Positions 16,907 through 25,186 of a stretch of 64,000 bases of DNA are shown here, piece by piece. This DNA comes from Phytopseudomonas argentinensis (GTDB taxonomy: Bacteria > Pseudomonadota > Gammaproteobacteria > Pseudomonadales > Pseudomonadaceae). Made by a program: the position numbers and the translations under genes. The stretch lies in the NCBI RefSeq assembly GCF_900113905.1, contig NZ_FORC01000002.1, forward strand, positions 792,772-856,771, given 5' to 3'. Each line of letters begins with the position of its first letter. The stretch's first letter is position 1. The notes beneath the pieces were generated by a model. That model saw nothing but the letters and a program-made list of their open reading frames with translations, was not told where the DNA came from and searched no databases.

Positions 16907-17437
16907 TCAGGCGTGTTCGTGCAGGCTGCCTGGTTCATCCTGCGCGGCCTGCAGCTCCTGAAGCGTCTGCAGCTTCTCGGCGATTTCCCGTTCGGCTGCG
17001 GCACGCTGCTCAGGCGGCAGGTTCTCAAGCTCGTCCTCGGTCATGCCGACCTCCTTGAGGATCTTGTCGCGCATCTTCTCAGCCGGCGTCATGTTCATGT
17101 AGGCCATGAACTCGTCGACGGCGCTCGGCTTGGCCAGGGCTTTCGCGTCGTCGCTGGCCGAAAGTGCGCCTGCGCTCTGCGCATCGCCATCACTTGACTG
17201 GTTGACCGTGCTGTTGAGCGTAATCAGCATCCGCGCGAAGGCTTCATCGTAGGCCTGCTGGTGGGCGTTCGACGCATCGCTCTTGAACGTCGGTGCGACC
17301 TGCCCGTTTTCCCGCGGCTTGCCGGGCTCGATTAGCAGCGCAGCATCGCTGCTTTTCTTGAACTCCAGCTCCTCGGCGCGGGTGCGCTGCAGGGACGTGG
17401 CCATGGTGTAGGGATTGAATGATCCAATGATGCTCAT
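16907..17437 (-). CDS. Conserved hypothetical protein
   Basis: A 176-residue soluble protein of unknown function. Features: MSIIGSFNPYTM start, a polar low-complexity middle (SDGDAQSAGALSASDDAKAL), then a conserved-looking helical end DEFMAYMNMTPAEKMRDKIL and EVGMTEDELENLPPEQRAAA followed by a predicted coiled-coil. The MTPAEKMRDKIL...LPPEQRA end resembles a short helical motif seen in several Pseudomonas hypothetical proteins. AAGGAGG six bases upstream fixes ATG 17437 over the longer frame from 17485. It is convergent with the carboxypeptidase gene; the two stop codons abut. Confidence 0.82.
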   Translation of the reverse strand: MSIIGSFNPYTMATSLQRTRAEELEFKKSSDAALLIEPGKPRENGQVAPTFKSDASNAHQQAYDEAFARMLITLNSTVNQSSDGDAQSAGALSASDDAKALAKPSAVDEFMAYMNMTPAEKMRDKILKEVGMTEDELENLPPEQRAAAEREIAEKLQTLQELQAAQDEPGSLHEHA

Positions 17438-17592
17438 GACGGGCCTCCTTGTCGTGAGCATGTAGCTCAGCAAGGCCTGTGCCACTCAAGGGAATTAAAA
17501 TAAATTATTGATATTGAATGAATTTTTTCCATGCTCTGGCTGCCTGGCAGGCAGCCGTTTGCCACCGGCGGCAATGGGCTGCCGATGATCTT

Positions 17593-19980
17593 TCAGCCTG
17601 GCGGGTCGAAAAGACCGCGCTGGGTAAGGGCGGGCAGGGGGGCGGCAGGTGCAGGCTGTTTTACCGGTGCCGGTCGCCGAACCATGGGCGGCAGCATTGG
17701 CGTTTGCGGCACCCGACTGCGCTCCACCTGCCACCAGCCCGGCAGCAGAGCGCGTACTTCAGGCAGGGTGAAGCGGTCGTCCATCAGGTGCACCACGCCA
17801 TTGTCCTGAGGGGTGCGGATCACCCGCCCGGCCGCCTGCACGACCTTCTGCAGGCCGGGGTACAAGTAGGTGTAGTCGTAGCCGCTGCCAAACATCTCGG
17901 CCATGCGCAGCTTGATCTGCTCGTTGATCGGGTTGATCTGCGGCAGCCCCAGGGTGGCGATGAAGGCGCCGATCAGCCGGTCACCCGGCAGGTCGATACC
18001 TTCGCCGAACACGCCGCCGAGCACGGCGAAACCGATGCCCTGGCCGCCAGGCGCGAAGCGTTCGAGAAATTGCTGACGCTCGGTCTCGTCCATCTGCCGC
18101 GCCTGTACCCAGCGGGTAAGCTGCGGATGCTCGCGGTCGAACAGTTCCAGCACCTGCTGCAGGTAGGCGTAGCTACTGAAAAACGCCAGGTAGTTGCCGG
18201 GCCGCTCGCTGAACTGTCGCGCCATCAGCGCGACGATGGGCGCCAGCGAGCGCTCGCGGTGCTGGTAGCGGGTCGACAGATTGCTCACCGCCTGAACCTG
18301 CAGTTGCTGGGCCTGAAAGGGCGACTCCACATCCACCCAGGGGGTCGCCTCAGGCAAGCCAAGCAGGTCGGCGTAATAGCGCGCCGGGCTCAGGGTGGCG
18401 GAGAACAGCGTGGTGCTGTGGCTGTCCTCGAAACGCGGCGCCAGAAAGGGCGCCGGCACCACGTTGCGCAGGCACAGCACCGAGTGGCTGCGCCCACGCA
18501 GGACTTCCTTGCGGCTGATATCGAACAGTGAATGCGGGCCGAAGGCCTCGGCCAGCCGGCAGAACGCCATGGCGTCGAGGTAGAACTGCAGCAGCTCGCC
18601 GTCATTGCCGGTGGGTTGGTCGGTCAGATGGTCGGTGAGCGCGCTGACCGCTTTCTGCAGGGCCAGAAGCAGCAGATCCGGTGGCTGCGGATAGGTCTGG
18701 TAGTCCTCGCGCTGCTCCTTGTGCAATTGCTGCCAGTGCCGGCTGATACGCGTCAGCACCGAGTTCAGGCCCTTGGGGGCGTTGCTGCGCATGGCTTCGA
18801 AGCGCGCCTGGTCGAGTTCGGCGCTGTACATGCGCCGGGCGCGCTCGATCAGGTTGTGGGCCTCGTCAACCAGCAGCGTCACCCGCCATTCGTTGATCAG
18901 CGTCAGGCTGTAGAGCAGGGCGCTGAGATCGAAGTAATAGTTGTAGTCGCACACCACCACATCGGCCCAGCGGGTCAGCTCCTGGCTCAGGTAGTAGGGG
19001 CACACCTCATGGTGCAGGGCGATCTCGCGTACCGCGGCCTGGTCCAGCCAGATGCGTTCGACCGCCGCCTGGCGGGCGGCGGGCAGGCGGTCGTAGAAGC
19101 CTCGGGCGAGCGGGCAGGAGTCACCATGGCAGGCCTTGTCCGGGTGCTCGCAGGCCTTGTCTCGCGCCACGTGTTCGAGCACCCGCAGCGGCAATGATTC
19201 GCCGCGCAGAATATCCAGGGCGTGCAGCGCCAACTGGCGGCCCGGGGTCTTGGCGGTCAGGAAGAACAGGCGGTCGAGGTTGTTTTCCGGGAATGCCTTG
19301 AGCTGCGGGAACAGTGTGCCCAGGGTCTTGCCGATGCCGGTGGTCGCCTGGGCCATCAGACAATGGCCATCGCGCGCCGCACGGTAGACGGACTCGGCCA
19401 GTTGCCGTTGGCCCAGGCGAAACTCGCGATGAGGGAAACGCAGCTCGGCCAGGGCGGCATCACGGACCAGGCGGTGCGCCTGCTCCTGCTCTGCCCAGGT
19501 GATGAAGCGCCTGCACAGCGTCTCGAAGAATTCCTGCAGCTCGGCGGCCGTGCGGGTTTCGCGGAATACGCTTTCCTTTTGGGTCAGTACGTTGAAGTAC
19601 ACCACGGCGAGGTCGATCTGCTCGAGGTCGCGGCTCTGGCAGAGCAGCCAGCCGTAGACCCGCGCCTGGGCCCAGTGCAACTGGCGGTGGTTTTCCGGGA
19701 TGCGACCGATGTCGCCGCGATGGGTCTTTATTTCCTCGAGCAGGTTGCTCAGCGGATCGAAGCCATCGGCCCGGCCGCGCACCTGCAGCGACGCGAATTC
19801 CCCGGCCAACGGCACTTCGGCCTGGTAGTGCTCGCCGCGCCGGGCGACCACCGTGGCGTGGCCGGCCATGCCTTCCTGGGCGGTGGGCGAGGGCGTGAAG
19901 CGCAGGTCGAGGTCACCACACTTGGCGGTGAACTCGCACAGGGCGCGCACCGCCACGCGGTAACTCACGCCTCGGCCCAT
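17593..19980 (-). CDS. RecB-like nuclease fused to an XPD/DinG-family Fe-S helicase
   Basis: A 795-residue DNA repair enzyme. Residues about 65-110 carry a RecB/Cas4-like PD-(D/E)XK nuclease core: GRADG (D72), EEIK (E83, K85), and the Q105-x3-Y109 motif. Then follow Walker A TTGIGKT (213-219), an iron-sulfur cluster set C277, C284, C289 and C327, DEAH 372-375, and the helicase C-lobe with FGEGIDLPGDRLIG and VVQAAGRVIRTPQD. Such proteins unwind DNA 5' to 3' from ssDNA. The ATG at 19980 overlaps the FAN1 gene by 16 bp; GTG 19968, forming GTGA with the FAN1 stop, is an equally good coupled start. Cotranscription with FAN1 suggests joint action on crosslinks or flaps. Confidence 0.92.
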   Translation of the reverse strand: MGRGVSYRVAVRALCEFTAKCGDLDLRFTPSPTAQEGMAGHATVVARRGEHYQAEVPLAGEFASLQVRGRADGFDPLSNLLEEIKTHRGDIGRIPENHRQLHWAQARVYGWLLCQSRDLEQIDLAVVYFNVLTQKESVFRETRTAAELQEFFETLCRRFITWAEQEQAHRLVRDAALAELRFPHREFRLGQRQLAESVYRAARDGHCLMAQATTGIGKTLGTLFPQLKAFPENNLDRLFFLTAKTPGRQLALHALDILRGESLPLRVLEHVARDKACEHPDKACHGDSCPLARGFYDRLPAARQAAVERIWLDQAAVREIALHHEVCPYYLSQELTRWADVVVCDYNYYFDLSALLYSLTLINEWRVTLLVDEAHNLIERARRMYSAELDQARFEAMRSNAPKGLNSVLTRISRHWQQLHKEQREDYQTYPQPPDLLLLALQKAVSALTDHLTDQPTGNDGELLQFYLDAMAFCRLAEAFGPHSLFDISRKEVLRGRSHSVLCLRNVVPAPFLAPRFEDSHSTTLFSATLSPARYYADLLGLPEATPWVDVESPFQAQQLQVQAVSNLSTRYQHRERSLAPIVALMARQFSERPGNYLAFFSSYAYLQQVLELFDREHPQLTRWVQARQMDETERQQFLERFAPGGQGIGFAVLGGVFGEGIDLPGDRLIGAFIATLGLPQINPINEQIKLRMAEMFGSGYDYTYLYPGLQKVVQAAGRVIRTPQDNGVVHLMDDRFTLPEVRALLPGWWQVERSRVPQTPMLPPMVRRPAPVKQPAPAAPLPALTQRGLFDPPG

Positions 19981-21605
19981 TGCACGTAGCAGACATCCAC
20001 CGGCATGCCGTGCTCGGCGCAGAATGCCAGCCAGCGGCGTTGGTTGTCCTGCAGGCGATCGCCGGGGCCTTTCACCTCGATCATCCGGTAGCGCTTTTCC
20101 TCGGGCCAGAACTGGATCAGATCCGGCATGCCCGAGCGGTTGGCCTGGATATCACCGAGCAGGCGGCGGAACCAGGCCTGCAGGTGGGCCGCCGGCAGGC
20201 AATCCAGCGCCTGCTCCAGCAAGGTTTCGCTGAGCACACCCCAGTGCACGAACGGCGACTGGATGCCGAACTTGTCGCGGTAGGTCTGGCGAATGCTGTC
20301 GCGGTAACGGTCGTCGTCGAGTTGCGCGAGGCAATCGGCAAACAGCGCGCGGCGCCGCGCATAGAACTCGGCGGTAAGCAGGTCTGCCGGGCCATGCTGG
20401 AACGGGTGGAAGAACGCACCAGGCACGGCGGCGAATATCGCCGGCCAACAGAGCAGCCCGAACAGACCGCAGATCAGCGTGTTCTCGACGTAATGCACCG
20501 GCGCGTCGCTGCACTGCAGGTGCTGTTGCACCAGCCGCTCGACTGCCAGCATGGGCGTTTTGGGCAACTGCAGATCCAGGCGCGCGGGTGCTTGCGCCTT
20601 GCCGCGTTTCTGCGCCGGCAGGCCCAGGTGGCGGCTCAGGCGCACCAGCGCCCGTTCGGCCAGCTGCAGCTCGCCATCGCTGAGTGGCTCGGCAACCGCC
20701 TGGCTGGCCAGCTCGAAGGCTTCGCGGTGCTGCAGGGTGCGCTCCAGCACCCGGATGCAGCGTTGCCGCGCTGCGCCGTAACCGCTGCTGGCGTACACCT
20801 GCAGCGCCAGCTCGAAGTTGGCGCAGCGTTCCAGCTGCTGGCCGATACGAAACAGCAGCTTGGCGCGACGCTCGGCGATATAGGGGTTGTCGTAACGGCG
20901 GGCGTCGATGCAGGCGAGCAGTTCATCGCTGACCTCGCCAGCTTCGAAAGCTTCGCGGCAGCGCTGCAGGTGCAGGTAGTCGTCGACGTCCTCGCGGCAA
21001 CGCAGGGCCCGTGAGTCCGCCGGGAAGTCGACCCGTTCGTAACGAAATATGCCCAGGTCGGCGAGTACGAACTCCGACCACTCCTGGCGCAGGTTGCCAA
21101 AGAACATCAGGCGCAGACGCTCGCTGAGGTCAGCGAGGGTCAGGCTGTAGAGCGCGTCCTCGAGGGTGGGGCACCAGGCAATGAACGACTGGTTGGCGGT
21201 AAAGTGGACGGCAAGTTGCTGCGCCAGGTCGCTCTTGCGGGCGCGGCGGTCACTGAGCTGCCCGGCGAAGCTGGCGACGATCTCGTCCTTGCGCAGCAAA
21301 CTCAACAACTCGTCGAGTGGCAGCGGCGCGTCCTCGCGCACCCAGCCGTTGGCGATCAATGCCACCGCGGCCCGCCGGCAGCAGCCAATCTCCTCGTAGC
21401 TGAGTTTGCTGGCGCGAAAGTGCGTGCCTTTGCGCATGATCATGCGCACCAGCAACGCCTGGGCCGACCACTCGAGCGCATCGAAGGCCTGCAGGAATGC
21501 CCGCTCGCGGTCGTCGAGCAGGTCGGCATGACGTTCGCCAATCCAGGCCAGTGCCTTGCGAAAGTTGTGCAGGTAGTAGAAACGCGGATCGATGGTTGAA
21601 GACAT
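19965..21605 (-). CDS. FAN1-type structure-specific nuclease (VRR-NUC domain)
   Basis: A 546-residue nuclease related to Fanconi-associated nuclease 1, which cuts 5' flaps and unhooks interstrand crosslinks. The N-terminal region (HNFRKALAWIGERHADLL, RMIMRKGTHFRASKLSYEEI) is the FAN1 SAP-like/helical DNA-binding part. The middle is helical with TPR-like repeats. The C-terminal VRR-NUC domain has GMPDLIQFW (D495) and IEVKGPGDRLQDNQRRW (E510, K512). The length matches the crystallised P. aeruginosa FAN1. It is the first gene of a two-gene operon with the helicase, and a LexA-type box lies 16 bp before ATG 21605. No strong ribosome site is visible. Confidence 0.93.
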   Translation of the reverse strand: MSSTIDPRFYYLHNFRKALAWIGERHADLLDDRERAFLQAFDALEWSAQALLVRMIMRKGTHFRASKLSYEEIGCCRRAAVALIANGWVREDAPLPLDELLSLLRKDEIVASFAGQLSDRRARKSDLAQQLAVHFTANQSFIAWCPTLEDALYSLTLADLSERLRLMFFGNLRQEWSEFVLADLGIFRYERVDFPADSRALRCREDVDDYLHLQRCREAFEAGEVSDELLACIDARRYDNPYIAERRAKLLFRIGQQLERCANFELALQVYASSGYGAARQRCIRVLERTLQHREAFELASQAVAEPLSDGELQLAERALVRLSRHLGLPAQKRGKAQAPARLDLQLPKTPMLAVERLVQQHLQCSDAPVHYVENTLICGLFGLLCWPAIFAAVPGAFFHPFQHGPADLLTAEFYARRRALFADCLAQLDDDRYRDSIRQTYRDKFGIQSPFVHWGVLSETLLEQALDCLPAAHLQAWFRRLLGDIQANRSGMPDLIQFWPEEKRYRMIEVKGPGDRLQDNQRRWLAFCAEHGMPVDVCYVQWAEA

Positions 21606-21621
21606 GGGAGCTGGCAGGGTA

Positions 21622-21637
21622 CTGTTTTTTTATACAG
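21622..21637 (-). promoter_or_regulatory. LexA (SOS) box upstream of the FAN1-helicase operon
   Basis: CTGTTTTTTTATACAG: CTGT-N8-ACAG with an A/T-only spacer, a full match to the gammaproteobacterial LexA consensus core. It lies 16 bp upstream of the FAN1 start codon, where a bound repressor would block the operon. From memory, the orthologous gene pair in P. aeruginosa belongs to the LexA regulon. Confidence 0.85.
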
Positions 21638-21757
21638 ATATCAGGCTGCCCGTGATCTGGCAATCGCTACGGGATGGGCGGGGGTTACGGCGCGCTGTCA
21701 CTGGGCAGCGGTAGCGGACTACACTGATCGTCCATTTGCCGCCTTGAACGGGCCATC

Positions 21758-22918
21758 ATGAACAGCCAGCTAGCGCCTCTCTCATCCAGCACCTTGAACG
21801 AGCGGCATTACGAGATGCTGGTTCAGGCCGTGGTCGACTACGCCATCTACATGCTCGACCCCGCGGGGTATGTGGTGTCCTGGAATGCCGGGGCGGCGCG
21901 CATCAAGGGCTATGAGGCGGGCGAAGCCATCGGCTTGCATCTGTCGGTGTTCTACACGGACGAAGACCGCCGCATCGACAAGCCCAGGCACCTGCTCGAC
22001 CGTGCGCTGCGCGAGGGGCGTGCCCAGGATGAAGGCTGGCGGCTACGCAAGGACGGTACGCGTTTCTGGGCCCTGGTGGTCATTGATGCGATCCGCAATG
22101 AGCAGGGCGAGATCATCGGCCTGGCCAAGATCACCCGTGACATCACGGACCGCCGCGAAGCCGAAGAGCGCTACGACGCCCTGCGTGCCCAGCTGTTCCA
22201 GGCCCAGAAACTCGAGGCGCTGGGCCAGTTGAGTGGCGGCATGGCGCATGATTTCAATAACCTGCTGACCATCATTCTCAGTGCCGCCAAGCTGGCCAGC
22301 CGTAGCAATGATCCGGCGCGCCTGGCCAGCCTGTTGGACAATATCCAGGCCGCTGGCGAGCGCGGTGCGCAGATGACCCGCAACCTGCTTACCTTCGCCC
22401 GTTGCGAGCCCAAGCCCAACCACCTGGTCGATATCAATCAATTGCTGGCGGCAGCCACTTCCTTCATCACCCAGGCGCTGCCCCAGACCATGACCATCGA
22501 GATGCAGGTCGATGATGGCCTGCACCGCGTGCAGCTCGACCCCAGCGAACTGGACATGGCCCTGCTCAACCTGATTCTCAACGCCCGCGATGCCATGGGG
22601 GGGCGAGGCACGATAACGCTGCAGGCCAGCAATCGGCGTCTGGCCGGGGAGGTGGACGGCCTGCACGGAGAATTTGTGGTGATTGCGGTGGTCGACCAGG
22701 GCTGCGGAATCGATCCGGCGATCCTTCCACGATTGTTCGAGCCTTTTTTCACCACCAAAGGCATTGGCAAGGGAACCGGATTGGGCCTCAGCCAGGTCTA
22801 TGGTTTTGCCCGCCAGGCGGGGGGCTGTGTGCAGGTCGAGAGCTCTACCGGCCGTGGCGCCACCCTGAAACTGTACCTGCCAGCGTCCTTTGGTCGGGCA
22901 ACAGATGCGCAAGCCTGA
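21758..22918 (+). CDS. PAS-domain sensor histidine kinase
   Basis: A 386-residue soluble kinase. A PAS domain occupies about residues 18-135 ([20 protein letters not shown], then [20 protein letters not shown]). A DHp helix has the phospho-acceptor H164 in [12 protein letters not shown]. The HATPase domain has the N box [11 protein letters not shown]1 VVDQGCGID, the F box FEPFFTTK, and G2 [14 protein letters not shown]. No transmembrane segment is seen, so it senses a cytosolic signal. It is the first gene of the cluster with the KaiC-like protein (45 bp gap) and a lone receiver. The HDFNN-type H box is of the group often found in hybrid kinases. Confidence 0.92.
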   Translation: MNSQLAPLSSSTLNERHYEMLVQAVVDYAIYMLDPAGYVVSWNAGAARIKGYEAGEAIGLHLSVFYTDEDRRIDKPRHLLDRALREGRAQDEGWRLRKDGTRFWALVVIDAIRNEQGEIIGLAKITRDITDRREAEERYDALRAQLFQAQKLEALGQLSGGMAHDFNNLLTIILSAAKLASRSNDPARLASLLDNIQAAGERGAQMTRNLLTFARCEPKPNHLVDINQLLAAATSFITQALPQTMTIEMQVDDGLHRVQLDPSELDMALLNLILNARDAMGGRGTITLQASNRRLAGEVDGLHGEFVVIAVVDQGCGIDPAILPRLFEPFFTTKGIGKGTGLGLSQVYGFARQAGGCVQVESSTGRGATLKLYLPASFGRATDAQA

Positions 22919-22963
22919 ACATGGTAGTATCGCCAATCATTTTTTCAGCCAGCGCTACGGGGG

Positions 22964-24469
22964 TTGGGTGACGCGTTCGCGGGCCCAGGCCATATCTGCG
23001 TAATTTCGACTGAGGCAAGTCAGATCTTGGAACAGCTACAACGCCTTCAAAGTGGGATCGAGGGACTTGACGCTCTATTGAAGGGCGGTCTGGTGGCCGG
23101 TGCATCCTATATCGTTCAAGGGCGCCCCGGCTCTGGCAAGACGATTCTCGCCAACCAGGTCGCGTTCAATCACGTGCGCGAAGGGGGCCGGGTTCTGGTG
23201 GCTACCCTGTTGGCCGAGTCCCATGAAAGGCTCTTTCAGTTCCTTTCCACGATGACCTTTTTCGACCCCGGCAAGGTGGGTGCGGAAATCCAGTTCGTCA
23301 GCGCCTTCGATACCCTGGAAAACGAGGGGCTCGACGAGGTCGTCAAGTTGCTGCGGCGCGAGATCAGCCGTCAGAAAGCCACGCTGCTGATCGTCGATGG
23401 TCTGCTTAACGCCCGCTCCAAGGCGGACAATCAGATCGACACCAAGAAATTCATTGCCGAGTTACAGGGCCATGCCGCCTTCGCCGGTTGCACGGTCCTG
23501 TTCCTGACCAGCTCGCGGCTCGATGACGGTAGCCCCGAGCACACCATGGTCGACGGCGTGATCGAGATGGGCGAAGAGCTGTTCGGGGCCCGTTCGGTAC
23601 GCCGCATTCACCTGCGCAAAACCCGCGGCAGCGGTGCCTTGTCGGGCTTGCACGAGTGCGAGATCACCGATGACGGACTGGTGATTCATCCACGGCTCGA
23701 AGCCCTGTATAGCCAGCCGACCCAACCTGACAGCCTTACCCTGGCGCGAATCACCAGCGGCGTGCCAAGCCTGGATACCTTGATCGGTGGTGGCCTTTCG
23801 GCCTCCTCGGTAACCCTGATCATGGGGCCTTCCGGCGTCGGCAAGACCACCCTGGGGCTCAATTTCCTGGCCCAGTCCACGGTAGAGGAGCCAGGCCTGC
23901 ACTTCGGCTTTTACGAGACACCGCAGCGCCTGCGTCTCAAGGCACAGGCCCTCGGGCTGGACTTTGAAGCCATGGAAGCAAACGGTGCGCTGCACATCAT
24001 GTGGCAGCCCACCACCGAAGGTCTGCTCGATGGCCTGGGTGCGCGGGTCATCAAGGCGGTGCGGGAGAAGGGCATCAAGCGCCTGCATATCGACAGCCTG
24101 GGCGGCATGGCTCGCGTGGCAACGGGTAGTACGCGACTGATCGAATTCTTCAGTGCGCTGATGAGCCAATTGCGCGCCATGGGCGTCACGGTGTTTGCCA
24201 CCTGGGAAATGCGTGATCTGTTCGCCGCCGAAATCAATGCGCCGGCCCCGGAGCTGTCGAGCATCGTCGACAACCTGATCCTGATGCGTTTCGTGGAAAA
24301 AGACGCTGAACTAAAGCGTCTGCTGTCCATACTTAAGATGAGGGACAGCCGTTACGATCCCTCGCTTCTGGAAGTGGTCATCAGTGATCATGGTATTGAA
24401 CTCAGCAAGGCCTTTAGACATGCGGCTGGTGCGCTGTCAGGCAATGCCGTCCCTGCGCAGGACGCCTGA
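22964..24469 (+). CDS. KaiC-like two-domain RecA-superfamily ATPase
   Basis: A 501-residue protein (from TTG 22964) with two KaiC domains. Domain 1 has Walker A GRPGSGKT (53-60) and LLIVDGLLNA as Walker B. Domain 2 has GPSGVGKT (288-295) and RLHIDSLGG. Near the end, ELSSIVDNLILMRFVE aligns with the clock KaiC autophosphorylation strand; the Ser431/Thr432 pair is replaced by Ser432-Ser433, and the following LKMRDSRYD matches the KaiC KMRGSWHD segment. No kaiA or kaiB is present in the window. In non-cyanobacteria such proteins link to two-component signalling and stress responses. The start is uncertain: TTG 23027 is an alternative, and neither has an ideal ribosome site. Confidence 0.9.
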   Translation: MGDAFAGPGHICVISTEASQILEQLQRLQSGIEGLDALLKGGLVAGASYIVQGRPGSGKTILANQVAFNHVREGGRVLVATLLAESHERLFQFLSTMTFFDPGKVGAEIQFVSAFDTLENEGLDEVVKLLRREISRQKATLLIVDGLLNARSKADNQIDTKKFIAELQGHAAFAGCTVLFLTSSRLDDGSPEHTMVDGVIEMGEELFGARSVRRIHLRKTRGSGALSGLHECEITDDGLVIHPRLEALYSQPTQPDSLTLARITSGVPSLDTLIGGGLSASSVTLIMGPSGVGKTTLGLNFLAQSTVEEPGLHFGFYETPQRLRLKAQALGLDFEAMEANGALHIMWQPTTEGLLDGLGARVIKAVREKGIKRLHIDSLGGMARVATGSTRLIEFFSALMSQLRAMGVTVFATWEMRDLFAAEINAPAPELSSIVDNLILMRFVEKDAELKRLLSILKMRDSRYDPSLLEVVISDHGIELSKAFRHAAGALSGNAVPAQDA

Positions 24470-24499
24470 GCCATGTGTGCCTGACCGAGCCGATAAACT

Positions 24500-24862
24500 A
24501 TGACAACCATCCTGATAGTCGACGATGAATACCTTATTGCAGATATTCTCGGCTATGCCATGGAAGATGAAGGCTACATGGTGGTCAAGGCCAGCAATGG
24601 TCGCCGCGGCCTCGAGGTGCTCGATCGCGAGCGCCCCGAACTGGTGATCACCGATTTCATGATGCCGGTCATGGATGGTCTGGAATTCGCCCGTGCCATT
24701 CGGGCCAGGCCTGGCTCGGCCGAGCTGCCGATCCTTCTCATGAGCGGCGCCCAGGGTAGCGTCGGGCGCGCCAGCCCCGAGCTGTTCGCCGCGGTGTTCG
24801 ACAAGCCCTTCGATATCAATCAGGTCATCGCCAAGGTCAAGGAACTGATCGGGCCGGGCTGA
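24500..24862 (+). CDS. Single-domain response regulator (CheY-like receiver)
   Basis: A 120-residue receiver with no output domain. The acidic pair is D8-D9 in ILIVDDEYL, the phospho-acceptor D52 in VITDFMMPVMDG, and the conserved lysine is in FDKPFDINQVI near residue 101. It starts 30 bp after the KaiC-like gene and probably receives phosphate from the PAS kinase, acting by protein contact. The gene context suggests the KaiC-like ATPase or the downstream hybrid kinase as partner; that is inference. Confidence 0.93.
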   Translation: MTTILIVDDEYLIADILGYAMEDEGYMVVKASNGRRGLEVLDRERPELVITDFMMPVMDGLEFARAIRARPGSAELPILLMSGAQGSVGRASPELFAAVFDKPFDINQVIAKVKELIGPG

Positions 24863-25186
24863 TCGCGCACTGCCCCATCACATCTGCACGCTGCTGCAGT
24901 GTCCTGCTGTCCTGTCTCTTACCAGCGGAACGCCCCGAGGCCCTAACGGTCGAACGCTGGGCAGCCACCGGCACGTTGCAATGCGCCCTGGCAAATCGAT
25001 GTAGCGAGAGCGGAATTCCATGGATGAAGGTGCAGGACGGACATCGGTCAATGCCGAGCTGTCGATTTCGATGTCTGTGTTGAATAGGGGCAATGCCGCG
25101 TATCTGGTCTGCTGTGGGCGGACGGCACCCCAGGCTTGTGACGTGCTGCATTGGCACCCGGTTGTCGAGACCCGAGGGCGTCCGCC
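24863..25186. other. Intergenic region inside the KaiC signalling cluster
   Basis: 324 bp with no convincing gene. A 61-codon frame from ATG 25021 (MDEGAGRTSVNAELSISMSV) runs into the hybrid kinase start region and lacks a good ribosome site. No clear terminator was found. The stretch may hold a separate promoter for the hybrid kinase. Confidence 0.5.

Noticed and set aside
22964..24469. True circadian clock locus
   Set aside because: No kaiA or kaiB in the window; only KaiC-like homology is supported.
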